This document shows positions 9,567 through 17,428 of a stretch of DNA of 64,000 bases, piece after piece. Source of the DNA: CAZKVJ01 sp964556225 (lineage in GTDB: Bacteria; Actinomycetota; Acidimicrobiia; Acidimicrobiales; Ilumatobacteraceae). Under the pieces are notes generated by a model. The model saw nothing but the letters and a program-made list of their open reading frames with translations. It did not search any database and was not told where the DNA came from. The stretch is from contig CAZKVJ010000006.1 in the NCBI GenBank assembly GCA_964556225.1, positions 117,512-181,511 on the forward strand, in the 5' to 3' direction. Position 1 is the stretch's first letter. Every line of letters begins with the position of its first letter. The position numbers were made by a program, and so were the translations under genes.

Positions 9567-10574
9567 GTGACCAGCACCAGTGCACATCGGCTGGCCGTCG
9601 TCGGTGGCGATGGCATCGGACCCGAGGTGATCGCCGAGGCCCTCAAGGTCGTCGCCGCGACCGGGGTGGCGTTCGAGGCCGTCGAGTTCGACCTGGGCGG
9701 CGCCCGCTACCTGCGTGACGGCGAGATCCTGTCGGACGAGACGCTCGAGCGCTTGCGCGGGTTCGACGCGATCCTCGTGGGCGCCGTCGGCACTCCGGCG
9801 GTGCCGCCAGGGGTGATCGAGCGGGGCCTGCTGCTGAAGATGCGCTTCGAGCTGGACTTGTACATCAACCAGCGCCCGTTCGCCGGCACGGCGCCCGGGC
9901 ACGCCGAGCCGCACGACTTCGTCGTGATCCGCGAGAACACCGAGGGCCCCTACGTCGGCGAGGGCGGCGTGCTGCGCAAGGGCACCCCGCACGAGGTGGC
10001 TACCCAGGGGAGTGTGAACACGCGCATGGGCGTCGAGCGCTGTGTGCGCTACGCGTTCGAGCTGGCGGCGTCGCGGCCGCGCCGGCACCTGACGCTCGTG
10101 CACAAGACGAACGTGCTCACCTTCGCCGGTGACCTCTGGCAGCGCACGTTCGACGCCGTCGCCGGCGAGTTCCCCCAGGTCGCCACGGCCTACCACCACG
10201 TCGACGCGGCGTGCATCTACTTCGTGCAGGACCCGCACCGCTACGACGTCATCGTCACCGACAACCTCTTCGGCGACATCCTCACCGACCTGGGCGGCGC
10301 CGTCAGCGGCGGCATCGGCCTGGCCAGCAGCGCCAACCTCAACCCGGCCCGCACCGGGCCCAGCATGTTCGAGCCCGTGCACGGCTCGGCACCGGACATC
10401 GTGGGCACCGGCCGGGCGAACCCGACGGCGGCGATCCTGTCGGCGGCGCTGATGCTCGACTTCCTCGGTGAGGCCGACGCGGCGGCTCGGATCCGAGCGG
10501 CGTGCGCCGAGCCTGTGAGTGACACCACCACCTCCGGCATCGGTTCAACCATCGCCTCGCGGGTCGCCGGCTGA
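9567..10574 (+). CDS. leuB: 3-isopropylmalate dehydrogenase
   Basis: NAD-dependent oxidative decarboxylation of 3-isopropylmalate to 2-ketoisocaproate in leucine synthesis; the same fold handles 3-methylmalate to 2-oxobutyrate in the citramalate route. The 335-residue protein has [18 protein letters not shown] at the N terminus, [17 protein letters not shown] with the substrate-binding arginines, [15 protein letters not shown], and the metal-binding [16 protein letters not shown]. The actinobacterial short form is typical. GTG start supported by the leaderless hexamer. ilvE follows 52 nt downstream. Confidence 0.93.
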   Translation: MTSTSAHRLAVVGGDGIGPEVIAEALKVVAATGVAFEAVEFDLGGARYLRDGEILSDETLERLRGFDAILVGAVGTPAVPPGVIERGLLLKMRFELDLYINQRPFAGTAPGHAEPHDFVVIRENTEGPYVGEGGVLRKGTPHEVATQGSVNTRMGVERCVRYAFELAASRPRRHLTLVHKTNVLTFAGDLWQRTFDAVAGEFPQVATAYHHVDAACIYFVQDPHRYDVIVTDNLFGDILTDLGGAVSGGIGLASSANLNPARTGPSMFEPVHGSAPDIVGTGRANPTAAILSAALMLDFLGEADAAARIRAACAEPVSDTTTSGIGSTIASRVAG

Positions 10575-10575
10575 G

Positions 10576-10581
10576 TACCCT
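10576..10581 (+). promoter_or_regulatory. candidate -10 element upstream of ilvE
   Basis: TACCCT lies directly after the leuB stop and 45 nt before the ilvE ATG. It would give a short 5' UTR. ilvE may also be read from the leuB promoter. Confidence 0.4.
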
Positions 10582-10626
10582 CGCATCATCCCAACGGCCT
10601 GCGGGCCTGACCAGGACGGTGCCACG

Positions 10627-11544
10627 ATGCCCATCACGCCGACGCCGAAGATCTGGATGAACGGTGAGCTCGTCGACTGGGAGAGCGCCCGGATCCACGT
10701 GCTCACCCACACGCTGCACTACGGCACCGGCGTGTTCGAGGGCATCCGCGCCTACGAGACGTCCGGCGGTCCGGCCGTGTTCCGTCTCACGGAGCACATC
10801 GAGCGCCTGGCCAACAGCGCCAAGATCGTCGGGATGGAGCTCCCGTACTCGGTCGACGAGCTGGTGGAGGCGACGAAGGCCACCGTGGCCAGCACCGGGC
10901 TGTCGTCGTGCTACGTCCGGCCCATCGCGTACTACGGCTACGGCGAGATGGGGCTCAACACGCTGCCGTGCAGCGTCGACGTCGCCATCGCCTGCTGGCC
11001 GTGGGGGGCGTACCTCGGTGACGACGCCGTCACCAAGGGCGTGCGGATGAAGATCAGCTCGTGGACCCGCCACGACCACAACACGATGCCGCCGGCGTCG
11101 AAGACCACGGGCAACTACGTGAACAGCTCGCTCGCCAAGGTCGAGGCGCTCAAGGCGGGCTACGACGAGGCCATCATGCTCGCCCCGAACGGGCTGGTGG
11201 CCGAGTGCACCGGCGAGAACATCTTCGTCGCCCGCCACGGGCGGCTCCTCACCCCGCCCCTGGCGGCGGGCGCGCTCGAGGGCATCACGCAGAACAGCGT
11301 CATGACCATCGCCCGCGACCTGGGCTTCGAGGTGGCGGTCGACAACCTGGCCCGCAGCGACCTGTACGTGGCGGAGGAGATGTTCGTGTGCGGCACGGCG
11401 GCGGAGGTGTCCGCGGTCAACTCCGTCGACGACCGTGCGGTGCCGTGCCCCGGGCCCATGACCAAGGCCATCGCCGAGGTCTACGGCCGTGCCGTGCGCG
11501 GCCAGGAGCCCCGCTACAAGGACTGGTGCGAGCTCGCCGTCTGA
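10627..11544 (+). CDS. ilvE: branched-chain amino acid aminotransferase
   Basis: PLP enzyme for the last transamination of valine, leucine and isoleucine synthesis. The 305-residue protein belongs to fold type IV: IWMNGELVDWESARIHVLTHTLHYGTGVFEGIRAY at the N terminus, KTTGNYVNSSLAKVEALKAGYDEAIML with the PLP-binding lysine region, and ECTGENIFVARHG. The ATG at 10627 is preferred over the upstream in-frame codon, which lies inside leuB. It follows leuB on the same strand and converges on the ureohydrolase gene. Confidence 0.94.
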   Translation: MPITPTPKIWMNGELVDWESARIHVLTHTLHYGTGVFEGIRAYETSGGPAVFRLTEHIERLANSAKIVGMELPYSVDELVEATKATVASTGLSSCYVRPIAYYGYGEMGLNTLPCSVDVAIACWPWGAYLGDDAVTKGVRMKISSWTRHDHNTMPPASKTTGNYVNSSLAKVEALKAGYDEAIMLAPNGLVAECTGENIFVARHGRLLTPPLAAGALEGITQNSVMTIARDLGFEVAVDNLARSDLYVAEEMFVCGTAAEVSAVNSVDDRAVPCPGPMTKAIAEVYGRAVRGQEPRYKDWCELAV

Positions 11545-11562
11545 CCCTCCTCACCCGAGGGT
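11544..11562. terminator. small hairpin between ilvE and ureohydrolase stops
   Basis: ACCCTC pairs with GAGGGT over a 7-nt loop in the 6-bp gap between two convergent stops. Short, so only a possible terminator. Confidence 0.35.
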
Positions 11563-12573
11563 GGTGCGGCGCTTGCGCCAGGCCATGCCGGCCATGGCCT
11601 CCATCAGCACCCGGTGGGCGACGTTGACGGTGAGCTCGCTCACGTCGTAGGCGGGCGCGACCTCGACCACGTCGACTCCCACCACGTGGTGCTCCATGGC
11701 CAGGCGGCGCACCATCCGCAGCAGGTCGGCCGTCATCAGCCCGCCGGGCTCCGGGGTGCCCGTCCCCGGCGCGTGCGACGGGTCGAGCGAGTCGACGTCG
11801 ACGGAGATGTACAGGTGCTCGGCCCCCTCGAGCGCCTCGCGCACGGCGTCGGCCATGACGGCGGCGAAGCCGCGCTCCCAGATCTCGTCCATGGTGTGCC
11901 AGCGCATGCCCTGCTCGCGCATCCACTGGAACGTCTCCTCCGGCGGCCAGTAGCCGCGCAGGCCGACCTGGACGAAGTTCTGCCCTGGCACCGCCCCCGA
12001 CTCGATGAGGCGTCGCATCGGTGTGCCGTGGCTGGCCAGGTTGCCGTCGATGATGTCGGCGGTGTCGGCGTGGGCGTCGAAGTGGACGATGCCGACGGAG
12101 CCGAAGCCGTGGTGCTCGGCGACGGCGGTGGCGGCGGGCCAGGTGATCGAGTGGTCGCCGCCGATGATCATCGGCACGATGCCCCGGTGGGCCACGCTGG
12201 CGACCTTCGCCTTGATGTTGGCGTGGCCCACCTCGGTGAGGCCGTGGGGGCAGTGCGCATCGCCGACATCGACCACTTCGAGCCAGTCGAAGATCTCGAT
12301 GCCGAGGTCGAGGTGGTAGGTGCCGGGCTCGTACGCGCTGGAGCGCACGGCCCGCGGCCCGAAGCGGGCACCGGCCCGGTTGGTGGTGGAGATGTCGAAC
12401 GGCGCCCCGAGCACGGCGACGTCGGGCTGCCAGGCGTCGAGCTGCTCCGGTTCGGTGAGCAGCGGTCGCTGGGCGAACGTGGTGACGCTGCCGAAGGCGT
12501 AGCCCAGTTCGAGCTGCTCGCGCAGCCCCGGTGGCAGCTCGCGCCGGGGCGGCGGGGGCTCGCTGGAGCTCAT
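11551..12573 (-). CDS. speB: ureohydrolase family protein, probable agmatinase
   Basis: Binuclear Mn enzyme of the arginase/agmatinase family, hydrolysing a guanidino group to release urea. The 340-residue product has all metal motifs: IIGGDHSITWP, HFDAHADTAD and SVDVDSLDPSHAPGTGTPEPGG. The last is typical of agmatinases and guanidino-acid hydrolases rather than arginases. The ATG at 12573 is chosen over the one at 12582 because the former lies 7 nt after the TACGAT hexamer and the latter falls inside it. Agmatine is the likely substrate, but guanidinobutyrate or guanidine are possible. Confidence 0.8.
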   Translation of the reverse strand: MSSSEPPPPRRELPPGLREQLELGYAFGSVTTFAQRPLLTEPEQLDAWQPDVAVLGAPFDISTTNRAGARFGPRAVRSSAYEPGTYHLDLGIEIFDWLEVVDVGDAHCPHGLTEVGHANIKAKVASVAHRGIVPMIIGGDHSITWPAATAVAEHHGFGSVGIVHFDAHADTADIIDGNLASHGTPMRRLIESGAVPGQNFVQVGLRGYWPPEETFQWMREQGMRWHTMDEIWERGFAAVMADAVREALEGAEHLYISVDVDSLDPSHAPGTGTPEPGGLMTADLLRMVRRLAMEHHVVGVDVVEVAPAYDVSELTVNVAHRVLMEAMAGMAWRKRRTTLG

Positions 12574-12580
12574 GGCCGGC

Positions 12581-12586
12581 ATCGTA
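12581..12586 (-). promoter_or_regulatory. leaderless -10 element of the ureohydrolase gene
   Basis: TACGAT on the minus strand, 7 nt before the ATG at 12573. It overlaps the alternative upstream ATG and so decides the start. Confidence 0.65.
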
Positions 12587-13149
12587 GGGCGTCCACAACG
12601 CAGAGCGCCCCGGTGGCGCAGCCGGCGGACCGGCGCGCCGCCCGGGGCGGCTCACACGGGACGATCCACCATTGATCGACCTGCCGGCGTTAGCCTGACG
12701 CTCGATCAACCTTCTCGCCCGTCGGGATCTCCCCCGGCGGGCGAGCCGCTTTTCCGGCTCCCCCTCGGTGTTGCCACCGCTGCGGACCCGGGGCCGGCGC
12801 CCCGTGGGAGGCGCCGTCCGGCGGATCGTTCCTCCGGCCCGTCGGTCTCGCTCCGGCCCGCCGGCGCCCTCCTCGCCTCCGGGATCGCCACCCCTTGCAG
12901 GGCCCGATTTCCCGTCCGCTCAGCGGCTCTCCGACTGCGGCCGGCTCGCTCCGTGCGACCCGGTGTGACGACAGTCTGCGTGCTGCGTCATGCCTGGTCA
13001 AGAGGTATTTTCGAACTCACAGGGTTATCCCCGACATTTCTTCGTTACCCCCAGGAATCCGTCGTTCATCCACCTGTCGCCCACAACGTCATCCACAACA
13101 CTGGCGGGCTCGTCGTCCGCTGCGCTTCCTCCTCGCGCCGCGTGCGGCG
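12587..13149. other. long intergenic region without a supported gene
   Basis: About 560 bp between the ureohydrolase promoter and the cimA leader promoter. An open frame crosses it but its translation looks non-coding (Ala/Pro/Arg-rich, no family resemblance) and it has no start signal. It holds two nested hairpins (12714-12759) and a locally AT-richer segment around 12985-13100. A TAGCCT hexamer at 12691-12696 could start an untranslated RNA. I see no further signal. Confidence 0.5.
12714..12759. repeat. two adjacent inverted repeats in the intergenic region
   Basis: A stem of CTCGCCCG, mismatch, CGGG against CCCG, mismatch, CGGGCGAG (12714-12745) is followed by AGCCG/CGGCT (12744-12759). 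They lie 18 nt after a TAGCCT hexamer. They could form a small structured RNA or terminate one; no family recognised. Confidence 0.35.
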
Positions 13150-13179
13150 TTGACGTTGGGCGGTGGGTCACGGCACACT
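13150..13179 (+). promoter_or_regulatory. promoter of the cimA leader transcript
   Basis: A -35 TTGACG (13150-13155) and a -10-like CACACT (13174-13179) are 18 bp apart. Transcription would begin at about 13187, the GTG of the leader peptide, giving a leaderless leader ORF. Confidence 0.6.
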
Positions 13180-13186
13180 GGGGGAC

Positions 13187-13225
13187 GTGACCAGCCACCT
13201 CGCCGGGATCATCATCATTCGCTAG
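13187..13225 (+). CDS. isoleucine leader peptide controlling cimA
   Basis: A 12-codon ORF, MTSHLAGIIIIR, with four consecutive Ile codons (ATC ATC ATC ATT, 13208-13219) just before its end. It starts with GTG 7 nt after the -10 and has GGGGGA before it. It is followed at once by a 12-bp perfect inverted repeat and a terminator hairpin, then cimA. This is the classical layout of ribosome-mediated attenuation: low charged tRNA-Ile stalls the ribosome on the Ile run and prevents termination. The run of Ile alone, without Leu or Val, matches a role for cimA in isoleucine synthesis. Confidence 0.8.
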   Translation: MTSHLAGIIIIR

Positions 13226-13248
13226 CGCACGTCGACTCGACGTGCGCT
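13224..13248 (+). promoter_or_regulatory. leader hairpin (pause/alternative stem) of the cimA attenuator
   Basis: AGCGCACGTCGA and its exact complement flank a single C, overlapping the leader stop codon. A ribosome stalled on the Ile codons would cover its 5' arm, changing which stems can form downstream. Exact antiterminator pairing is not worked out. Confidence 0.6.
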
Positions 13249-13254
13249 CCCCAG

Positions 13255-13284
13255 GCCGCCCATCCGGGCGGCTTGTTCGTTTTC
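13255..13284 (+). terminator. attenuator terminator upstream of cimA
   Basis: GCCGCCC pairs with GGGCGGC over an ATCC loop, followed by TTGTTCGTTTT (13273-13283). It is a proper Rho-independent terminator 27 nt before the cimA ATG. Confidence 0.75.
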
Positions 13285-13310
13285 GCCGTTCACTCACCCA
13301 GGGAGCTCAC

Positions 13311-14888
13311 ATGGCGCACCACCAGGCGATCGAGGTGTTCGACACCACCTTGCGCGACGGCCTGCAGGTCGAGGGCGTGTCGGCGACCGTGGAGGACAAG
13401 CTCCGCATCGCCGAACAGCTCGACCACCTGGGCGTCAGCTACATCGAGGGCGGCTGGCCGGGTGCCAACCCGAAAGACGTCGAGTTCTTCGCCCGCGCCG
13501 CCGGCGAGCTGCGCCTCGACACCGCCACGCTCGTGGCCTTCGGCTCCACCCGCCGGCCGCGCGGCAAGGTCGACGACGACGCCACCCTGCGCAACCTCGT
13601 CGAGGCCAGCACGCCCGCCGTGTGCATCGTGGCCAAGAGCTGGGACCACCACGTGCTGAACGCGCTCCAGACCACGCTCGACGAGGGCGAGGCCATGATC
13701 GCCGACTCCGTGGAGTTCCTGGCCGGGAACGGTCTGCGGGTGCTGGTGGACCTCGAGCACTTCTTCGACGGCTACCGGCACAACCCCGAGTTCGCCCTTC
13801 GCGCCCTGGAGGCAGCGCTGGTGAAGGGAGCGTCGCACGTGGTGCTCTGCGACACCAACGGCGGCTCGCTGCCCCACGAGGTCGAGGCCATCGTCACCGA
13901 CGTGCACCGCCTCGTGGGTGACGGCGCCGTCATCGGCATCCACTGCCACGACGACACCGGCTGCGCCGTGGCGAACTCGCTCGCGGCCGTACGGGCGGGA
14001 GCGCGCCAGGTGCAGGGCACCCTCAACGGTCTCGGCGAGCGCACCGGCAACGCCAACCTCACCACCATCATCCCCAACCTCCAGCTGAAGCTCGGCTATC
14101 GGGTGCTGCCCGAGGGTCGCCTGGAGCGCCTCACGTCGGTGAGCCATCACGTCGCCGAGCTGCTCAACCGACCGCTCAACCCCCAGGCCCCCTACGTCGG
14201 GGCGTCGGCGTTCGCCCACAAGGCGGGCCTGCACGTCAGCGCCATCGCTCGGGCGAAGGACGCCTACGAGCACGTCGACCCGGAGCTCGTCGGCAACGGC
14301 ACCCGCTTCGTGGTGAGCGAGATGGCCGGCCGGGCGACGATCGGGCTGAAGGCCGAGGAGCTGGGCCTGGCCATGGACGGCCCGGCGGTCAACGAGGTCA
14401 TCGACGACCTGAAGCGCCTCGAGCACGAGGGCTACCACTTCGAGGCGGCCGACGCCTCGCTGGAGCTGCTCATGCGCCGGGCCACCGGGTGGGAGCAGCC
14501 GTACTTCCGGGTCGAGTCGATGCGGGTGATCACCGACGAGCTCCCCAACGGCGAGTTCACCACCGAGGCGACGGTCAAGGTCTGGGTCGGCCAGGACCGC
14601 CACGTGCACACCGCAGAGGGCAACGGTCCGGTGAACGCCATCGACAAGGCGCTGCGGCTGGCCGTGGGCTCGGCCTACCCCCAGGTCGAGCGGATCCACC
14701 TCACCGACTTCAAGGTCCGCATCCTCGACGGCGCGACGGCGACGGGTGCCGTCACCCGGGTGCTGATCGACGCCACCGACGGTGAGCGCACGTGGACGAC
14801 GATCGGGGTGTCGGCCAACATCATCGAAGCCTCGTGGCGGGCGCTCGAGGAGTCGATCGTCTACGGCCTGCTGCACGCCAACGACTAG
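13311..14888 (+). CDS. cimA: (R)-citramalate synthase
   Basis: Condenses pyruvate and acetyl-CoA to citramalate, the first step of the threonine-independent route to 2-oxobutyrate and isoleucine. The 525-residue protein has an N-terminal HMGL-like barrel with DTTLRDGLQ (residues 11-19), EGGWPGANPKD (46-56, characteristic of CimA rather than LeuA) and the metal-binding HCHDD (211-215), then GLGERTGNANL. The C-terminal third is the LeuA-type allosteric domain, probably sensing isoleucine. ATG at 13311 with AGGGAG just upstream. The Ile-rich leader and attenuator in front agree independently with this assignment. Confidence 0.93.
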   Translation: MAHHQAIEVFDTTLRDGLQVEGVSATVEDKLRIAEQLDHLGVSYIEGGWPGANPKDVEFFARAAGELRLDTATLVAFGSTRRPRGKVDDDATLRNLVEASTPAVCIVAKSWDHHVLNALQTTLDEGEAMIADSVEFLAGNGLRVLVDLEHFFDGYRHNPEFALRALEAALVKGASHVVLCDTNGGSLPHEVEAIVTDVHRLVGDGAVIGIHCHDDTGCAVANSLAAVRAGARQVQGTLNGLGERTGNANLTTIIPNLQLKLGYRVLPEGRLERLTSVSHHVAELLNRPLNPQAPYVGASAFAHKAGLHVSAIARAKDAYEHVDPELVGNGTRFVVSEMAGRATIGLKAEELGLAMDGPAVNEVIDDLKRLEHEGYHFEAADASLELLMRRATGWEQPYFRVESMRVITDELPNGEFTTEATVKVWVGQDRHVHTAEGNGPVNAIDKALRLAVGSAYPQVERIHLTDFKVRILDGATATGAVTRVLIDATDGERTWTTIGVSANIIEASWRALEESIVYGLLHAND

Positions 14889-14901
14889 AAACGGGGTCGA
14901 T

Positions 14902-15426
14902 ATGGCTGCGCCGAGGTTCGCTCCGGTCCCACCCGCTGTGGAGATCCGGGGGTACGAGTCCCCCGACCACGTCCCCGACGCCTGGGTCGCCGACCGGCCG
15001 GGGGAGATCGAGGGCCGCCAGCCCCGGGGCGGCCGTCTCGGCTACCAGGGCCCCGACCAGGGCTACGCGCTGCTGCTGGCCGAGCGCCGTCGCGCCGACG
15101 TGAGGGTCCAGCCGGGGGAGTCGGTCGACGACGCCCTCCGGGGGAGCCTCAACATCGCGCTCCGGAGGGCGTCGAAGCTCGGACGTGCGCCGGTGATGCA
15201 CGACCTGACGATCGCGCTGACGATCTGGGGGTGGCTCGACCCGTCGCCGCCGCCGGAGCTGGTGGCCGCCCGGCGAGTGCGCTTCGAGGGGATGCGCAAC
15301 CCCGCCCACCACTACCTCGAGAGCCGGGCGCTGGCCGACTCGGTGCCGTCGGCCACCCTGGCGATGACCCCCGAGGCGGTCACCGCCGCCTACCCGCAGC
15401 GCTGGCGGGAGCTCACCGGCGCCTGA
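14902..15426 (+). CDS. hypothetical protein downstream of cimA
   Basis: A 174-residue protein that I do not recognise. It begins 13 nt after cimA and is likely in the same transcript. It has a proline-rich N terminus, then IEGRQPRGGRLGYQGPDQGYALLLAERR and a long helical middle (DALRGSLNIALRRASKLGRAPVMHDLTIALTIWGWL). No signal peptide or clear membrane span. Its end overlaps the convergent MFS gene by 14 bp. Codon use is like its neighbours, so it is probably real. Confidence 0.65.
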   Translation: MAAPRFAPVPPAVEIRGYESPDHVPDAWVADRPGEIEGRQPRGGRLGYQGPDQGYALLLAERRRADVRVQPGESVDDALRGSLNIALRRASKLGRAPVMHDLTIALTIWGWLDPSPPPELVAARRVRFEGMRNPAHHYLESRALADSVPSATLAMTPEAVTAAYPQRWRELTGA

Positions 15427-16582
15427 CGGCGACGACCGCGGCCACGACCAGCGCGAGCGGGCCGGCGACGAGGAACGGCAGCGACCCGTCGTCGCCCCAG
15501 GCGAGCCCGGCCCAGAGGCCGGCCACGAGCATCCCGAGCCCGCTCGCTGCGCCGTACGTCCCGAGCCCGGTGGCCCGCAGCTCCGCCGGCACCACGTCGC
15601 TGATCCACGCCTTGCCGACGCCGTCGGTGAGCGCGGTGAACGCGCCGTAGACCGGGAGCAGCACCCACACCCACGCAGCGCTGGTCGCCAGCCCGAGGCC
15701 GGTGTAGGCGACGGCGAACACCACGAGGCCGAGCGCGAACACCTGTGGTCGTGGCCGGCGGTCGCTCCACCGCCCGGCGGGATACGACAGCGCCGAGTAC
15801 ACGACGTTGTAGAGCACGTAGGCGAGCACCACGCCGGTGAACCCGAGCCCGAGCTCGTCGGCGCGCAACAGCACGAGGGCGTCGGTGAAGTTCACGCACG
15901 CGAACACGATCAGCGGCGCCGTGGCCCGCCAGTAGTGGGCGCCGAGCCGGCGTGGGTCGAACGGCGCAGCACCGGCGACGGGACGGGGATGTGGCCGCTC
16001 GCGCACGAGCAGCACCAGCGCAGCGCTCGCGATCGCGGGGATGAACGCGAGGAAGAACAGGGGCCGGAGCCGCTCGCCCACCAGGAAGTAGAGCGCCAGG
16101 CCGAGCAGTGGGCCGATCACGGCGCCGGCGGTGTCGGCAGCCCGGTGGAACCCGAAGGCCCGACCCCGGTTGGCGGGCGTCGTCTCGTCGGCGATCAGCG
16201 CGTCGCGGGGCGCCCCGCGGATCCCCTTGCCGAGCCGGTCGGCCATCCGGGCCGCCAGCACCATCGGCCATGCGATCGCCAGCCCAACCGCGGGCTTGGC
16301 GAAGGCGGACAGGGTGTAGCCGGCGCCGATCATCGGCCGGCGCCGCACCCGGTCGGCGCGCACCCCGGCCCCGACCTTGGCCACGGCCGCAGTGGTCTCG
16401 GCCACGCCCTCGATGATGCCGAGCGCCGCCGGCGGCGCCGCCAGCAGACCCACCACGAACAGTGGGAGCACCGGGTAGAGCATCTCGCTGGCGGTGTCCT
16501 GGAGGAACGAGACACCGGCGACCACGCGCACGTTGCGGGGCAGCGCGACGTGCGCGCCCGCCGGGTCCGTCACGGCGTCCAT
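15413..16582 (-). CDS. MFS transporter
   Basis: A 389-residue inner-membrane carrier with about 12 hydrophobic segments. Between the first helices lie VRADRVRRRPMI and RMADRLGKGIRGAPRDALIAD, the latter resembling a group of MFS proteins related to drug and sugar exporters. The substrate cannot be read from sequence. The ATG at 16582 starts 3 nt after the stop of the VIT-family gene, so both are one operon. A longer frame reading into that gene was rejected. Confidence 0.85.
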   Translation of the reverse strand: MDAVTDPAGAHVALPRNVRVVAGVSFLQDTASEMLYPVLPLFVVGLLAAPPAALGIIEGVAETTAAVAKVGAGVRADRVRRRPMIGAGYTLSAFAKPAVGLAIAWPMVLAARMADRLGKGIRGAPRDALIADETTPANRGRAFGFHRAADTAGAVIGPLLGLALYFLVGERLRPLFFLAFIPAIASAALVLLVRERPHPRPVAGAAPFDPRRLGAHYWRATAPLIVFACVNFTDALVLLRADELGLGFTGVVLAYVLYNVVYSALSYPAGRWSDRRPRPQVFALGLVVFAVAYTGLGLATSAAWVWVLLPVYGAFTALTDGVGKAWISDVVPAELRATGLGTYGAASGLGMLVAGLWAGLAWGDDGSLPFLVAGPLALVVAAVVAVRRR

Positions 16583-16585
16583 CGG

Positions 16586-17305
16586 TCAGGTGACGGTGAC
16601 CCCGAACAGCGTTCCGACGGCGTAGGTGACGCCACAGGCCAGGAGCAGGATCAGCACTTGGCGCACCGAGGTCCACCACATCGTCCGCTCGGCGAAGCGG
16701 CCGATGATCGCGCCGACCACGGCGGCCATCAGCACGCCGATCACCACCGACGAGAGCACCGCTGCCGTGCCGGTGGTGACGTACCAGGGCACCACCGGGG
16801 CGAGCGCGCCGACCAGGAAGAACAGCAGCGACAGCGCCGCCGCCTTCCATGCCGACGGCAGCTCGCGCGGATCGATGCCGAGCTCCTCGCGGGCGTGCAC
16901 GGCGAGAGCGGCCTCGGGAGAGGACATCACGTCGCGGGCGGCGGCCGCCGCGCGCTCCGGTGCCATGCCGTGGCGCTCGTACATGGCGGCCAGCTCGTGC
17001 GTCTCGGCTTCGGTGTTGATGGCCAGCTCTCGCCGCTCGATCGCCAGCTCGCGTTCGACCAGCTCGTTCTGCGCCGACACCGAGACCCACTCGCCGGCGG
17101 CCATGCTCGCCGCGCCGGCCACAGCCCCGGCGATGCCCGCGAGGCGCACGACGTTGGCGGCCGTCCCGCCGGTGCCGCCGGCGAAGCCGAGGATCAGCGA
17201 GACGTTCGACACGAGGCCGTCGCTGACGCCGAACACGGAGGCCCGGGCGAGCCCTCCTGCGACGCTGCGGTGGCCGCCGTGAAGATCGCCGCGAGGTTCG
17301 CTCAC
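16586..17305 (-). CDS. VIT1/CCC1-family membrane transporter
   Basis: A 239-residue membrane protein of the vacuolar iron/manganese transporter family. The diagnostic N terminus HRSVAGGLARASVFGVSDGLVSNVSLILGFAGG is followed by AGEWVSVSAQNELVERELAIERREL, an acidic cytoplasmic segment that binds metal in homologues, and three C-terminal hydrophobic helices. It probably exports or sequesters Fe2+ or Mn2+. GTG at 17305 is chosen because TAGCGT lies 8 nt upstream; the long upstream frame overlaps the glutamate dehydrogenase gene and is rejected. The MFS gene follows. Confidence 0.85.
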   Translation of the reverse strand: MSEPRGDLHGGHRSVAGGLARASVFGVSDGLVSNVSLILGFAGGTGGTAANVVRLAGIAGAVAGAASMAAGEWVSVSAQNELVERELAIERRELAINTEAETHELAAMYERHGMAPERAAAAARDVMSSPEAALAVHAREELGIDPRELPSAWKAAALSLLFFLVGALAPVVPWYVTTGTAAVLSSVVIGVLMAAVVGAIIGRFAERTMWWTSVRQVLILLLACGVTYAVGTLFGVTVT

Positions 17306-17313
17306 AGGCTCGC

Positions 17314-17319
17314 ACGCTA
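17314..17319 (-). promoter_or_regulatory. leaderless -10 element of the VIT-family gene
   Basis: TAGCGT on the minus strand, 8 nt before the GTG at 17305; no Shine-Dalgarno sequence. Confidence 0.65.
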
Positions 17320-17351
17320 CCGGGCTCACCCCTGCCGCCCTGGGCCGTGGG

Positions 17352-17357
17352 TATCGT
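17352..17357 (+). promoter_or_regulatory. candidate -10 element of the glutamate dehydrogenase gene
   Basis: TATCGT lies 71 nt before the ATG, so unlike most genes here this mRNA would have a leader of about 65 nt. The leader contains CTCC and GGAG that could pair; no riboswitch recognised. Confidence 0.4.
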
Positions 17358-17428
17358 GTCCTCCCACCAGGAGGCCGGGCTCGACCGCTCTCGTCAACGA
17401 CGCCGGGAGTGGCGCCTCGGGGCACGAC

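Noticed and set aside
13020..13098. Possible DnaA boxes (TTATCCCCG, TCATCCACA and similar)
   Set aside because: Only one is within one mismatch of the consensus, and there is no dnaA, dnaN, rpmH or AT-rich unwinding element nearby, so this is not an origin.
12572..13153. A 193-codon open frame across the intergenic region
   Set aside because: No start signal, no homology by eye, Ala/Pro/Arg-rich translation, and it runs up to the cimA leader promoter.
15935..17428. A 5' extension of the glutamate dehydrogenase frame by about 500 codons
   Set aside because: It overlaps the MFS and VIT-family genes on the other strand and its translation is non-protein-like; the family N terminus begins at 17429.
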